NCBI GenBank assembly: GCA_020638955.1
Contig: JACKHO010000003.1
Span: 744,001-808,000, forward strand
Direction of reading: 5' to 3'
Length of the DNA: 64,000 nucleotides
DNA from: Planctomycetaceae bacterium
Lineage (GTDB): Bacteria > Planctomycetota > Planctomycetia > Planctomycetales > Planctomycetaceae
The notes beneath the pieces were generated by a model, which saw only the letters and a list, made by a program, of their open reading frames with translations, had not been told where the DNA came from and ran no database searches. The first letter of the stretch is position 1; each line of letters starts with the position of its first letter. Below, piece after piece: positions 46,073 to 56,800 of the stretch. The position numbers and the translations under genes are program-made.

Positions 46073-47454
46073 GGTTTTGGACTGCGTTCGAGGGCACGCA
46101 ACATCCCTTGTGCTTTGTGCATTGTTTCATCGTATTCCTGCGCGGGGTCGGACTGAGCGACAATTCCGCCACCGACAGGGAATTGCAGCCAGCCACCTCG
46201 GGCCGTCATCGTACGGATGAGAATGTTACTGTCTGCCGTACCATTCGGCCCACAGTAAAAAAAGGATCCACAATATGGTCCGCGGGCGACCTGCTCCAAT
46301 TCGGTGATGATTTCCATCGCACGAACTTTTGGGGCTCCTGTAATCGATCCCCCGGGAAAGGCAGCGGCCAGTACGTCCCAGAACTGTCGATCTGGTTCGA
46401 GTTCGCCTGTGACTTCCGAAACCAAATGGCTCACGGTTTCGAACGTTTCAATCGTGCAGAGCTCTGGTACCTGCACGGTGCCTGGCCGACAAACCCGCGA
46501 TAAGTCATTGCGGAGCAGATCAACAATCATGACATTTTCCGCGCGGTCCTTTCGGCTCTCTCGCAGTTCATCACGCCGCATTAAGTCGATGAGTGGCTCG
46601 CCGCGTCGCTGCCTGGTTCCTTTAATAGGTCGCGTTTGTACGATGCCTTCGGAAAGCTGTAGAAATCGCTCTGGAGAGGAAGACAGAACCGCCCAGTCGT
46701 CGTATTGCAGGTAGCCAGCGAATGGTGCCGGGTTCGTTTGCCGCAATCGATTGTAGAGCGAAATCGGGTGTTCGTCTGTGGGAGCAACCAGTCGCTGTGA
46801 GAGATTGGCCTGGAAAATGTCTCCCGCGACAATGTAATCAATGACCCGCTGCACCGACTGAAGATAACTGTCCCGAGAAAAGTTGGACGTCACCTGAGGG
46901 TAACCAGGAACCGCGTACGGCTGCTGCTGCGCCATCGCGCGCGGTGAGTTGTTGAATTCGAACGGACCGGGAGTCGCCGAATCTTCTTTCAGCAGTTCCA
47001 AGACATGTTGAACATCGCTGTGATTGGCCTGCTCCCGAGCGATCAACCAGGCCCTGTTTTGATGGTGGTCCCAGGCAATAACCCACGCGTACAGACCCAT
47101 GACGGCCGCTGGGATGTCGAGTTCGTTATGCGGTGCATGTGGCAGACGTTCCCAGCATTGTCCCAGTTCGTAGGACAACATCCCGGCGGCACCTCCCTGG
47201 AAAGGAGGGAGCCCTGCAATGGCATCGGTCGTCCAGTTTGCCAGTTTGGCGGCGATATCAGCAAAAGGATTCTGGCCGTATTCCGGCGTCTCAATGACGA
47301 AACTCCGCACGGGATTCGCCATGAGATAGCTGTATCGCCCCCGCTCGTCTTGCCGGGAACTGTCGAGCAACAACACCTGCGCTTCATCCCGGAACCGAAC
47401 GAGCAATTCGGGAATGGAGGGGACAGGATCGAGCTCTTGAACGAGTTGCGACAC
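46069..47454 (-). CDS. pabB: Aminodeoxychorismate synthase component I (PabB-type)
   Basis: 461 residues. The chorismate-binding C-terminal half is complete: QANLSQRL, TRPIKGTR, AENVMIVDLLRNDLSRV, PGGSITGAPKVRAMEII and GIVAQSDPAQEYDE. PIKGT with Lys, in place of the Ala of anthranilate synthase (PIAGT), points to PabB (4-amino-4-deoxychorismate for folate) rather than TrpE. PabA and PabC genes are not visible. Overlaps moaE. Confidence 0.92.
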   Translation of the reverse strand: MSQLVQELDPVPSIPELLVRFRDEAQVLLLDSSRQDERGRYSYLMANPVRSFVIETPEYGQNPFADIAAKLANWTTDAIAGLPPFQGGAAGMLSYELGQCWERLPHAPHNELDIPAAVMGLYAWVIAWDHHQNRAWLIAREQANHSDVQHVLELLKEDSATPGPFEFNNSPRAMAQQQPYAVPGYPQVTSNFSRDSYLQSVQRVIDYIVAGDIFQANLSQRLVAPTDEHPISLYNRLRQTNPAPFAGYLQYDDWAVLSSSPERFLQLSEGIVQTRPIKGTRQRRGEPLIDLMRRDELRESRKDRAENVMIVDLLRNDLSRVCRPGTVQVPELCTIETFETVSHLVSEVTGELEPDRQFWDVLAAAFPGGSITGAPKVRAMEIITELEQVARGPYCGSFFYCGPNGTADSNILIRTMTARGGWLQFPVGGGIVAQSDPAQEYDETMHKAQGMLRALERSPKP

Positions 47455-47509
47455 GGCGAAACAACGGCAGTTTTGCGAGGAGTGTTCGCGATGAGGTCAA
47501 CGCAATCGA

Positions 47510-48514
<1,005 letters not shown>

Positions 48515-48604
48515 GTTCCCTACTCCACAATTTATGGGCCAATGCCCTGCATCGATACAAGTTACAACCAGCGGTAGGGGGTGTGGAGCAAGTCGCCACA
48601 TCAT

Positions 48605-48709
48605 GGTGGGTTACGTCCGCCAAAGAGACGTGACCAAATTGTTCCACCGTTTCGTGCGCTGGGCGACTTGAGTAACGCACCACCTCATTCGAGGCGGACT
48701 TCACCCACC
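48605..48709. repeat. Imperfect inverted repeat of a dispersed type
   Basis: GGTGGGTTACGTCCGCC (48605-48621) and, inverted, 48693-48709 (two mismatches of 17) with 71 bp between. The ...CACCCACCCTAC ending is typical of dispersed intergenic repeats in many bacteria. It fills the gap between asd and the symporter gene. Confidence 0.65.
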
Positions 48710-48815
48710 CTACAAATCATCTGGGCTCAGGCCGGATTGTAAATGGCCTCGCAGGGTGTCGCTACGGACGCTCCAATCAAACAGTCAGATTTCCCGGTGC
48801 CAAGACGGCTGGCGC

Positions 48816-51011
48816 CTATTTGTAGGTTTTGAATTCTCCGGCGCGGTAACGTTGCCAGTAATCCAGAAGATCTTTCCGGACCAGAGGAGCCAGCAGCACC
48901 ACTCCCGCAATGTTCGGAAACGCCATGCCGAGAATCATCATGTCGGAGAAATCGAGCACGCTGCCCAGGTTCACAATGACGCCAATAAACACGCAAATGA
49001 CAGCCAGAATTTTGTAAACCGTGGTGCTTTTCGGGCCGAACAACATTTCCCAACTCTTTTCCCCATAATAACTCCAGGAAATGATGGTCGAGTAGGCAAA
49101 CAGTGTCACGGCAATCCCCAGAATGTACGGGAACCACGAGATTTCCTGTCGGAATGCTTCGACAGTCAGGGCCGATCCTGCCAGCCCTTTGTCGACAACC
49201 CACTCACTGTTGTCCCAGGCACCGGTAATCAGAATGACCAGGGCGGTCATCGAGCAAACGACGATGGTGTCAATGAAGGGCCCCAGCAGAGCGACACAAC
49301 CCTCTCGAACTGGTTCCTCGGTCTTTGCCGCACTGTGTGCAATCGCCGCGCTGCCGGCGCCGGCTTCGTTACTGAATGCGGCTCGCTGAACGCCAATGAC
49401 GAGTACGCCCAGAATTCCGCCGCCAATTGCCCGTCCATTAAAGGCTTCGGTGAAGATACTGGCGATCATTTCCGGAACCTGAGTAACGTGCGTAAGAATG
49501 ATGTACATGCAGGCAATGATGTAAATCAGGCACATGGACGGGACGATTTTCTCGGCCACCTTACCAATGCGCTTGATCCCACCAATGATGACCACGCCGA
49601 CGAGTGCGGCCAGGACGAGCCCGTATACCAGTTTGAATTTCCCTTCGAACTGGCTGAGTTGTTGTTCCTTTTCACGTCTTTGTTTCTGCAGGACGGCCAC
49701 CTGCTCAGCGTCTCCTGTATTGGCCGTGTTCTTCACCTGTTGTGTGATGTCGGCCAGTTCATCCAGGTTCTTCTGTTGGAACATTTGCAGCATGGCAGAT
49801 CCAGCCTGATTCGCCTGAAACATGTTGCCGCCGCCGAAGCTGGCCAGCAGGCACATAATGGTAAAGGCGAACGACAGCACCGTTCCCAGCCACGGAAGTT
49901 TCAATTCTTCGAGGCCAGCTTTGAGATAGCGCATGGGCCCGCCGAGAATGTGTCCATCGGCGTTCACCTGGCGATATTTCTGCCCCAGCGTGCATTCCAC
50001 AAATTTGGTGGTCATCCCAAAGAATCCGCAGACGAGCATCCAAAAGAATGCACCCGGTCCGCCAGATGTCATTGCAATGGTGACCCCTGCAATATTCCCC
50101 AGCCCGATTGTTGCCGACAGGGCGGAAGCGAGCGCCTGGAAATGCGTGACCTCGCCGGTTTCGGCCGGGTTGTCGTACTTGCCGCGTACGATATCGACGG
50201 CGTGACGGAATCCCCAGAAATTGAATCCCCGCATGTAGAAGGTAAAGAACACGGCTCCGAGTGCCAGCCAGGCCACGACCAGCGGAATTCCGCCAATGGA
50301 TTCTGTCCGCACGAAGGGTGTTCGAGCATCTTTCGGTTTCTCGGCATGAGCTAGCAAATTTGACTTGTCGAGCAATTTGACTTCGTCACCCGTGAGGTAG
50401 AACTCTTCATTGAGCAATCCCCGCTTGGCGCCGACGAGATGATACTTTCCGGTGGCCGGTCGCAGCACGAATTTCATGCCGTCATTCAGCACACGTGGCG
50501 TCTCACCGAGAGGAGCCATTTCGTGGGGCACTTTGACCTGGACGTATTCCACAGGTTGATCATCCAGCAATCCCAGTCGAAACGTGCGCTGCGAACCATC
50601 GACGAGGTGCCCCGGCAGCAGTTCCCCGCGAACCTGCAGCATTTGGACCACAGGCATCGAGAGTTCATCGAGCAGAGACGCATGTCCTGCGGGGACGCCT
50701 TCTATGTCTAGGGTGCCGTGCTGCTTAAAGGGATCTTCGCTTCCGGCTTTTCGGACATATGTGGCGATATTCTGATAGGTCACATAGTCCCGGCTTGTCG
50801 TCCCCAGTTTGTAGAACAACACGCCTGCCATGGCGTCTACGGCTTTTCCGAACATTCCGTCGACGCGGGTAAACGCATCGGGCGCCGGTTTGGTTTCAAC
50901 GATGTCGTGGACGGCTGGAGCGTCTTCGGAATTCTGACTGAACGCCGTGTTGGAGAGACTGACGACCAGCAGGGCTGCGATGAGGAAGTTGCGGGAAAAA
51001 CGACGGGACAT
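48816..51011 (-). CDS. Alanine/glycine:cation symporter (AGCS) family, with long N-terminal extension
   Basis: 731 residues, against about 450-500 for the family. The C-terminal 500 residues are AGCS: SATIGLGNIAGVTIAMTSGGPGAFFWM, FVECTLGQKYR, FSNEAGAGSAAIAHSAA. The first 230 residues are additional: a signal peptide (residues 1-26), then a region of unknown fold on the outer face. A second insertion of about 55 residues in the core is coiled-coil-like and Gln/Glu-rich (EQVAVLQKQRREKEQQLSQFEG). The ATG at 51011 is preferred over a TTG at 51023. Likely a sodium- or proton-coupled amino-acid importer with a built-in accessory domain. Confidence 0.9.
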   Translation of the reverse strand: MSRRFSRNFLIAALLVVSLSNTAFSQNSEDAPAVHDIVETKPAPDAFTRVDGMFGKAVDAMAGVLFYKLGTTSRDYVTYQNIATYVRKAGSEDPFKQHGTLDIEGVPAGHASLLDELSMPVVQMLQVRGELLPGHLVDGSQRTFRLGLLDDQPVEYVQVKVPHEMAPLGETPRVLNDGMKFVLRPATGKYHLVGAKRGLLNEEFYLTGDEVKLLDKSNLLAHAEKPKDARTPFVRTESIGGIPLVVAWLALGAVFFTFYMRGFNFWGFRHAVDIVRGKYDNPAETGEVTHFQALASALSATIGLGNIAGVTIAMTSGGPGAFFWMLVCGFFGMTTKFVECTLGQKYRQVNADGHILGGPMRYLKAGLEELKLPWLGTVLSFAFTIMCLLASFGGGNMFQANQAGSAMLQMFQQKNLDELADITQQVKNTANTGDAEQVAVLQKQRREKEQQLSQFEGKFKLVYGLVLAALVGVVIIGGIKRIGKVAEKIVPSMCLIYIIACMYIILTHVTQVPEMIASIFTEAFNGRAIGGGILGVLVIGVQRAAFSNEAGAGSAAIAHSAAKTEEPVREGCVALLGPFIDTIVVCSMTALVILITGAWDNSEWVVDKGLAGSALTVEAFRQEISWFPYILGIAVTLFAYSTIISWSYYGEKSWEMLFGPKSTTVYKILAVICVFIGVIVNLGSVLDFSDMMILGMAFPNIAGVVLLAPLVRKDLLDYWQRYRAGEFKTYK

Positions 51012-51147
51012 GCTTTGATCCAAAACAGGTCTTAACTTGTGAGTGAATAATCAACGAACACAGGATGATGCCCTCTGGCCTTTGACGCAATGGCGCATGG
51101 TGGTGTCATCAACGAAGGTTGATGAAGTTGCTCATTACGGAAAGATA

Positions 51148-51176
51148 GAACCGCGGAGGTCGCAGAGAGCGCAGAG
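51148..51176 (+). repeat. Left arm of a 29-bp REP-like palindrome
   Basis: This arm is perfectly complementary to 51307-51326 joined to 52552-52560. The right arm is split by the IS110-family element. The GAACCGCGG...CGCAGAG class of sequence is a common dispersed intergenic repeat. The 130-bp loop contains TTTCGTGTCTTTTCGTGC, another dispersed motif. Confidence 0.9.
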
Positions 51177-51306
51177 CAATTCATCTCGCCCAACATGGCC
51201 AGCCAAGCTTTCGTGTCTTTTCGTGCGTCGAGTGGCCATTTCCTGTTTGATTAGAAAACAAGCGAACTGCGAATAGGGAAAATCATGCGAATGGCCTCAC
51301 CAAATC

Positions 51307-51326
51307 CTCTGCGCTCTCTGCGACCT
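51307..51326 (+). repeat. Right palindrome arm, part 1 (left target of the IS110 element)
   Basis: Twenty bases complementary to 51157-51176, ending in ...GCGACCT. The final CT is the core dinucleotide at which the element entered. The arm continues at 52552-52560. Confidence 0.9.
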
Positions 51327-51439
51327 TGTAAGTTGTGATGGTCGTGATTGGCGGGGATTTTTGGGAGAATTTGTTCGCCTGAAAGTGGCGGCCCAAAAGG
51401 AACAGGAGATGGCCTGGCAGGGACATCTCCTGGGGAGAA

Positions 51440-51575
51440 TGGAGTTCGTTCTGTGCCCTGATCGCGATTTGATGATCGACGCGGAGCTGGGAACACATTC
51501 TCTCGTCTTCTGGGTCATCCCGTACAGTCGCCAGAGCACGACACGTTGTCGGAGCTCGTTTCCACAAGGCAGGGA
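51440..51575 (+). ncRNA. Candidate bridge RNA of the IS110-family element
   Basis: Found by comparing leader, target and ends by eye. In order: 51449-51459 TTCTGTGCCCT resembles the left target CTCTGCGACCT (8 of 11, one further G-U); 51480-51486 CGCGGAG is the reverse complement of the right target CTCCGCG; 51524-51531 ACAGTCGC equals the element's right end (52543-52550); 51564-51568 ACAAG is the reverse complement of CTTGT (core plus left end). Order and orientation are those of left/right target guides followed by left/right donor guides in IS621-type bridge RNA. Exact ends and folding were not computed. Confidence 0.55.
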
Positions 51576-51579
51576 GATC

Positions 51580-52533
51580 ATGAAGACCACACCAGTTTAC
51601 CTCGGAATTGACGTTTCGAAAAGAACGTTGCACCTCGCCACCACGGAGAAGTTTCTCGACAAGTTCGACAACTTGCCCGCGGGGCATGAACAGCTCATCG
51701 CAATGGTGCGAAAATTCCCCCATGCCATCGTTGTCATGGAAGCCTCAGGCGGATACGAACGACTCGTAACAGAAGCCCTACAAGCGGCTGAAGTGCCAGT
51801 CGCCGTCGTACAGCCATCATGCGTTCGCTTCTTCGCCAAGAGCGTCAACATGCTGGCGAAGACCGACAAAATCGACGCCCGATTCATCGCGAAGTTTGGA
51901 ACCGCAACACAACCGGCACTCACGCCGAAAACACCAGAAAACACTCGCAAATTGCGAGCACTGAGCGATCGCCGACAACAGGTCGTGGAAGATCGTGTCC
52001 GCGAAATGGCTCGCCTGGAGGCGTGTGCTGATGCTGAAGTCGCGGCCTGCATTCGCGACAGTATTGAGTCCTTGAACACCGTCGAACGCAATCTTGATGA
52101 ACAAATCGAACGACTCATCCAGACTGATGCCGAGTTTCAGAAAAAGGCCCAGATCTTGTCGTCCCAGAAAGGCGTGGGGCAGAAGACGGTGAACGTTCTG
52201 CTGTCGCATTTCCCCGAACTCGGAACACTCACGCGCGGTCAAGCCGCTGCCCTGGCCGGCCTGGCTCCCCACGCCCGAGAATCAGGCAACTGGTGCGGTC
52301 GACGAAGAATCTACGGAGGCCGAGCGGCTGCCCGATGTGCGCTCTATATGGCCGCAAAAACCGCCGCCCGCTGGTGTCCAGTCATCAGCGCGTTCTACCA
52401 ACGCCTGCGTCAGCGCGGTAAACCGTACAACGTTGCAATCATCGCCTGCGCCCGAAAAATGCTCGTTCACCTCAACACACAACTGAAACCAGAAAATCGA
52501 AAATCCCCGCCAATCACGACCATCGCAACTTGA
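51580..52533 (+). CDS. IS110-family transposase (DEDD)
   Basis: 317 residues from the ATG at 51580. RuvC-like residues are Asp11 (GIDVSKR), Glu54 (VVMEASGGYE), Asp96 and Asp99 (KTDKIDA). The C-terminal Tnp domain has SQKGVGQKTVNVLLSHFPELG and LAGLAPHARESGNWCGRR, with Ser235 as the candidate nucleophile. No frameshift. The last ten codons lie inside the right subterminal inverted repeat. The frame upstream of 51580 is open to 51361 but is the leader that carries the candidate guide RNA. Confidence 0.93.
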   Translation: MKTTPVYLGIDVSKRTLHLATTEKFLDKFDNLPAGHEQLIAMVRKFPHAIVVMEASGGYERLVTEALQAAEVPVAVVQPSCVRFFAKSVNMLAKTDKIDARFIAKFGTATQPALTPKTPENTRKLRALSDRRQQVVEDRVREMARLEACADAEVAACIRDSIESLNTVERNLDEQIERLIQTDAEFQKKAQILSSQKGVGQKTVNVLLSHFPELGTLTRGQAAALAGLAPHARESGNWCGRRRIYGGRAAARCALYMAAKTAARWCPVISAFYQRLRQRGKPYNVAIIACARKMLVHLNTQLKPENRKSPPITTIAT

Positions 52534-52551
52534 CAAAACAACACAGTCGCT

Positions 52552-52560
52552 CCGCGGTTC
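52552..52560 (+). repeat. Right palindrome arm, part 2 (right target of the IS110 element)
   Basis: CCGCGGTTC completes the arm begun at 51307-51326 and is complementary to 51148-51156. Confidence 0.85.
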
Positions 52561-52581
52561 AAGCCCTTTCTTTCCCGACAT

Positions 52582-53520
52582 TTAATCAGGCCGCCATCCG
52601 GACATCAGTTGTTCGGCCAAGTTCTCCTGTGGAAGGGGCAACGCCCGGCATTCCACGAGGTTGCGGCACCAGGTCATTTGGCGTTTGGCAAATTGCCGGG
52701 TGCGGCGACAAATGAGTTCTTTTGTTTCCTCAAACGTTTCGATCCGACCTTCCCGCCAGTCAATGAGCTCGCGGTATCCGAGCGCCTGGCTTGCCGTGCG
52801 ACTGAGAGGTTCATTCGCCTGCAGGAGACGGTCCACTTCGTCCAGCCAGCCAGCTTCCAGCATGACGTCGACCCGTCGGTTGATGCGGTCGTAAAGCCAC
52901 TCACGCTCAGCAGCCAGCCAGAACACGTTGCGTGGGCGAAGTTCCGGCGGCAGGATTTCTTCCGCGTGTTGAGCAGACGCTGGTTCTCCCGTGAGGTGAT
53001 GGATTTCCAGAGCCCTGATGAGTCGACGTGAGTCGTTAGGATGCAGTCGCGCTGCCGTGGGGGGGTCAACTTTTGTCAACTGCTCGTGCAGCCAATTGGC
53101 GTCTTGAGTCGCGGCCTCAGCTTCTAACGCGTGTCGATATTCCCAGTCGGCGGGTGGACCATCGAAAATTCCGCGCAAGAGCGACCGCAAGTAGAGACCG
53201 GTTCCTCCCACAAACAGCGGGGTTTTGCCCCGGCCTAGAATGTCGTCGACTGTATCGGCGGCGAGTTTGACGTACTCGGCGGTCGAGAATTCCTCGTGCG
53301 GCTCGATGAGATCAATGAGATGGTGAGGAACCTGTGCTTGTTCCTCGGCGCTTGGCTTGGCTGTGCCAATGTCCATTTGGCGGTAAATCGCCATGGAGTC
53401 GAGCGAGAGAATTTCCCCATCAAGCTGTCGCGCCAACTCAATCCCGAGCGACGTTTTGCCCGAGGCAGTCGGTCCACAAATGAACCAGCACTGCTGCAAT
53501 GTTTCGACCGGAATTTTCAC
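52582..53520 (-). CDS. miaA: tRNA dimethylallyltransferase
   Basis: 312 residues from GTG at 53520, with AGGGGA 6 bases upstream; the frame runs to 53577. P-loop GPTASGKTSLGIELA, DSMAIYRQMDIGTAKP, VGGTGLYLRSLLRGIF, and the tRNA-binding C-terminus (SQALGYRELIDWREG, RRTRQFAKRQMTW) are standard MiaA. It adds the isopentenyl group to A37 of tRNAs reading UNN codons. It follows a small gene and the large haem protein on the same strand. The IS110-family element lies 31 bp beyond the stop. Confidence 0.95.
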   Translation of the reverse strand: MKIPVETLQQCWFICGPTASGKTSLGIELARQLDGEILSLDSMAIYRQMDIGTAKPSAEEQAQVPHHLIDLIEPHEEFSTAEYVKLAADTVDDILGRGKTPLFVGGTGLYLRSLLRGIFDGPPADWEYRHALEAEAATQDANWLHEQLTKVDPPTAARLHPNDSRRLIRALEIHHLTGEPASAQHAEEILPPELRPRNVFWLAAEREWLYDRINRRVDVMLEAGWLDEVDRLLQANEPLSRTASQALGYRELIDWREGRIETFEETKELICRRTRQFAKRQMTWCRNLVECRALPLPQENLAEQLMSGWRPD

Positions 53521-53595
53521 CGGTGGTCCCCTGTGTGATGCTCTTGTTGCTTTCACAACCAGGAACGTCTGTGCCACCTGATTATGAAGCGACGG

Positions 53596-53838
53596 TTACT
53601 TATTCCAGTTTTCCACGTAGGGATCGCTGAACAGCAGTTGCAGGCGTTCCGCTCGGTCAGTCCCGTCGCTTGCGACAATTTCGAGGCCCTGGGCGAGGAG
53701 TTTCATCCTGGCGTCTTCCCGGACGGCACCAGCTCCTTCAGCCCGTTCAATGCGGTCGAATGCTGCCGCCAGGTCGAGAAGTCCGCAGCGCAGTTCCAGG
53801 TAATGGCGTTCAAAAATGTTCTGTGATGTCTGTGACAT
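53596..53838 (-). CDS. Small conserved-looking protein of unknown function
   Basis: 80 residues (YLELRCGLLDLAAAFDRIER...). Helical, charged, no signal peptide. It lies in a tight same-strand run, 46 bp after the haem protein gene and 75 bp before the miaA start, which supports a real gene. Family not recognised. Confidence 0.65.
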   Translation of the reverse strand: MSQTSQNIFERHYLELRCGLLDLAAAFDRIERAEGAGAVREDARMKLLAQGLEIVASDGTDRAERLQLLFSDPYVENWNK

Positions 53839-53884
53839 GGTTGAGACCCCTTTGTATTGGGGGACGAAAAACTTGATGGAAAGA

Positions 53885-56800
53885 TTACTCGGCTTCTGGC
53901 AGGGGAACCTGAATGGGGTGTCGCAAATATCCTATCAAATCTCGGATCTGTTCGGGCGTGAGTGTGTTCAACATTCCTTCGGGCATGGGGGACAACCCTG
54001 TGAGTTTTTCGGCTTCGATGTCTTTCAATTCCACAGTGAACATTTCGGTCGCCGTTCTGATGCTGACGGTTTTCTCCGTCCGTTCGGTCACCAGACCATT
54101 GAGCGTGCGTCCGTCGGTCAGTTGGAGAATGGTCATGCGGAAGTCACGGTTCACGGTGGCGCTGGGATCTACGATGTTTTCCAGCAGATAGTCGAGATTC
54201 CCACGGTTCGCTCCCGTTAGATCAGGTCCAATTTTGCCGCCCTGGCCATAGAGTTGGTGACAAGCTGCACAGGTTTTGGTGAAGAGTGCCCGCCCGTTGG
54301 CGAGGTTGGCCTGAATGGCAGATGGTTCAGAAAGTGAGTTTCGCAACTTGGCAATTTGCTCCTGCTTGGCCTTCGGTGATTCCCGCATTTCGCCCCACAC
54401 TTCAGTGACCAGCTTCTGCAGTTCGGCGTCTTCCAGGGTGAGGATTTGACGAATCTGGAAGGCGGAAACATCATCGCGTGGCACTTTGCCTTCGCCGACC
54501 GCCTTCAATAATTCCCTCGCGAACATTTTGCGGGAACTAAGCAGTGAAACGACCATGGGACGATTCGGTGCCCGGAACCGGCGATAGGAATCGACCAGCA
54601 GCTTCCCGGCATCAGCGTCGTTGTACAGGGCAATGCCGCGCGCTGCGGTGACGTTGAGTCGGGAGTCGCGCAACAACGGCTCACAAATCTCTCGCAGGTC
54701 ATCGGGCTTAATCTCAATGAGCGTTTCGATGGCCGAAGTCCGCGCATCGATGGGGGCTTTGTCATCGAGTGCAATGGTTCGCACCTCTTCAATGGCTCGG
54801 CCATCACCGAACAGTACGCTCAGCTCACGCAACCAGAGTTCCGCTTGTGGCGAGGCTTCGTCTGCCACGGTGCTGGCGAACGCGTCCCAGCTCACGGGTT
54901 TGGCCGCCTTGCGCCAGCCACGTACGGCTTGATGCATGCCTTCGATGACCGCGAGTTGAAGTTCCTTGTTCTGCTGTTGTGCGGTGTACGTCAGAAGTTG
55001 GTCAACCGCTTTAGGGTGTCGCTCGATGTCCTCGGTAATGCGACGTGCGATGAGTTTTGTGAGCAATGGCCACTCCGACTCTTCGTAAACTGGCTGCAGC
55101 GATGTGATGTCCCGGTCGGCCACTGGGATGAGTCCATACCAGACCAGCAACGGGAGGTTGTGGTCGTTGGCGTCTTCCGCATGAGAAGCCAGTGCCTGAG
55201 CAACGGCGGCGCGTCGATTTACCGGCAGGCGTTGCAGTGTCGAGGCAATGATGCGGCGCACGAGGGCGGAATCTTCGTGGCGGGCTTTGATTGCCAAGCG
55301 ACGAATGATGGAGTCGATGTCATCGCGTTCCGTGGGCAACATCCGGACGCGACTCATGGGATCATCGAGTGGCCAGCCTTCCGTCAACAGTCTGATGGCC
55401 CAGCCTCTGATGTATTCGTTGTGATGATTCAGTTGCGACCACAGGAATCCGTGGTTGGTTCCGCCGACCGCGTGTGTGGTAAGAAGGAGCCGAACGCCAC
55501 GGGCGGATCCGTCCCATTGCCGCATGTGATTTTTCAGCTCATCAATGGCGTCTTTCATTGGCAGGCCGCGTAGCCGCCGTTCCGTGAGAATGCGACGTGC
55601 CTGCCGCGCGTACCATTCGTTCTTCACCAGTTGAAGATGCACGAGGTCGACGTTGCTCAGTTCGGCGAGGTCTTGCCCGCGTTTGATTTTGATTTCTCCC
55701 TTGTGGGTGCCATCAAACGCCAGGGTGAATTCTTCAGTCGGAACTTCACCGTAGCAAATACGGAAAATTCGACCACTCTGGCGATGCACGCCCGTGCTGT
55801 CGTGACACTCGCCGGTGTCGCTCCAGTCGATGACATAGACGGCTCCATCAGGCCCGTAGCTCAAATCCATCCCACGGAACCAGGCGTCACCGCTCACGAA
55901 GAAGTCTTCACCATGCTTCGCAACGTATCCGCCCCCTTCCCGTTCCAGGACTTCCTGATTGGCCCTGAGGCCATGCATGTTGATGGTGAACAGTCTGCCT
56001 CGGTACTGGTCGGGCCAGTTGTCGCCGAGATAAATCATGGTACCGATGTGTGCGTGGCCGCCGCCGTATTCGTTGGCGGCGCCAGCGCGGGAGGCTGTCC
56101 AGCTTTTGCCTGTATCGAAATGCCAGTGGTCAGCGTGCATGTCGATGAGTTCATACGTGCGGCGATTTCCATCCAGCGTATGTGGTCGAACGTAGTGGGC
56201 GCCGGGAATCATGTGCCACAAGTGGCCATTCACTGTATTCACGAAAAAGCATTCGCCGTCTTCGTTCCAGTCATGACCCCAGGGGTTCGTTGTCCCTGAG
56301 GTGAGCACGTCAACCTGCTGCGTCAGGGGATGGTACCGCCACATGGTGCCGACCATGTTCAGCCGTTCTTCTGCCGGCGTGCCCGGCGTTCCGATGAGTC
56401 CCGGGCAGGAGGCGCCGCAACGTCCGTACAGCCAACCATCAGGTCCCCAGCGTAAGCCGTTGGCGAAGTTGTGATAGTTTTCCGTCGCGACCGTGAATCC
56501 GTCGAGCATGACCTGCGCGGGGCCATCGGGCTTGTCGTCGAGATTTGCGTCTGGAATGAAGAGCACGCGTGGAGGGCACATGAGCCACACTCCACCATGT
56601 CCAACTTCAATGCTCGTGAGCATTTGGACGTCTTCGGTGAAGACGGTTCGCTTGTCAAAACGGCCATCGCCATCGACGTCTTCGAAAATCAGGACTCGGT
56701 CGCGGAGTGTGAAATCGAATTTTTGCTGGCGTTCTGCGTACGTGTAGTTTTCCGCAATCCAGAGTCGGCCTCGCGAATCCCAGGTCATTGCGATGGGATT

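Larger units (their letters stand above)
51327..52551 (+). mobile_element. IS110-family element inserted in a palindrome arm, CT core at both ends
   Basis: 1225 bp. The boundaries come from the target: deleting 51327-52551 rejoins ...GCGACCT to CCGCGGTTC and restores a perfect 29-bp inverted repeat with 51148-51176. CT precedes the left junction (51325-51326) and ends the right side (52550-52551), as at the CT core of IS621. Subterminal inverted repeats of 32 bp with one mismatch (51330-51361 and 52500-52531) begin 3 bp from the left end and stop 20 bp from the right end. A 253-bp leader precedes the transposase gene, the location of the bridge RNA in the IS110 group. Confidence 0.88.

Noticed and set aside
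48756..50354. Open frame of 532 codons on the plus strand
   Set aside because: Antisense to the AGCS gene; His/Gln-rich composition is typical of a shadow frame.
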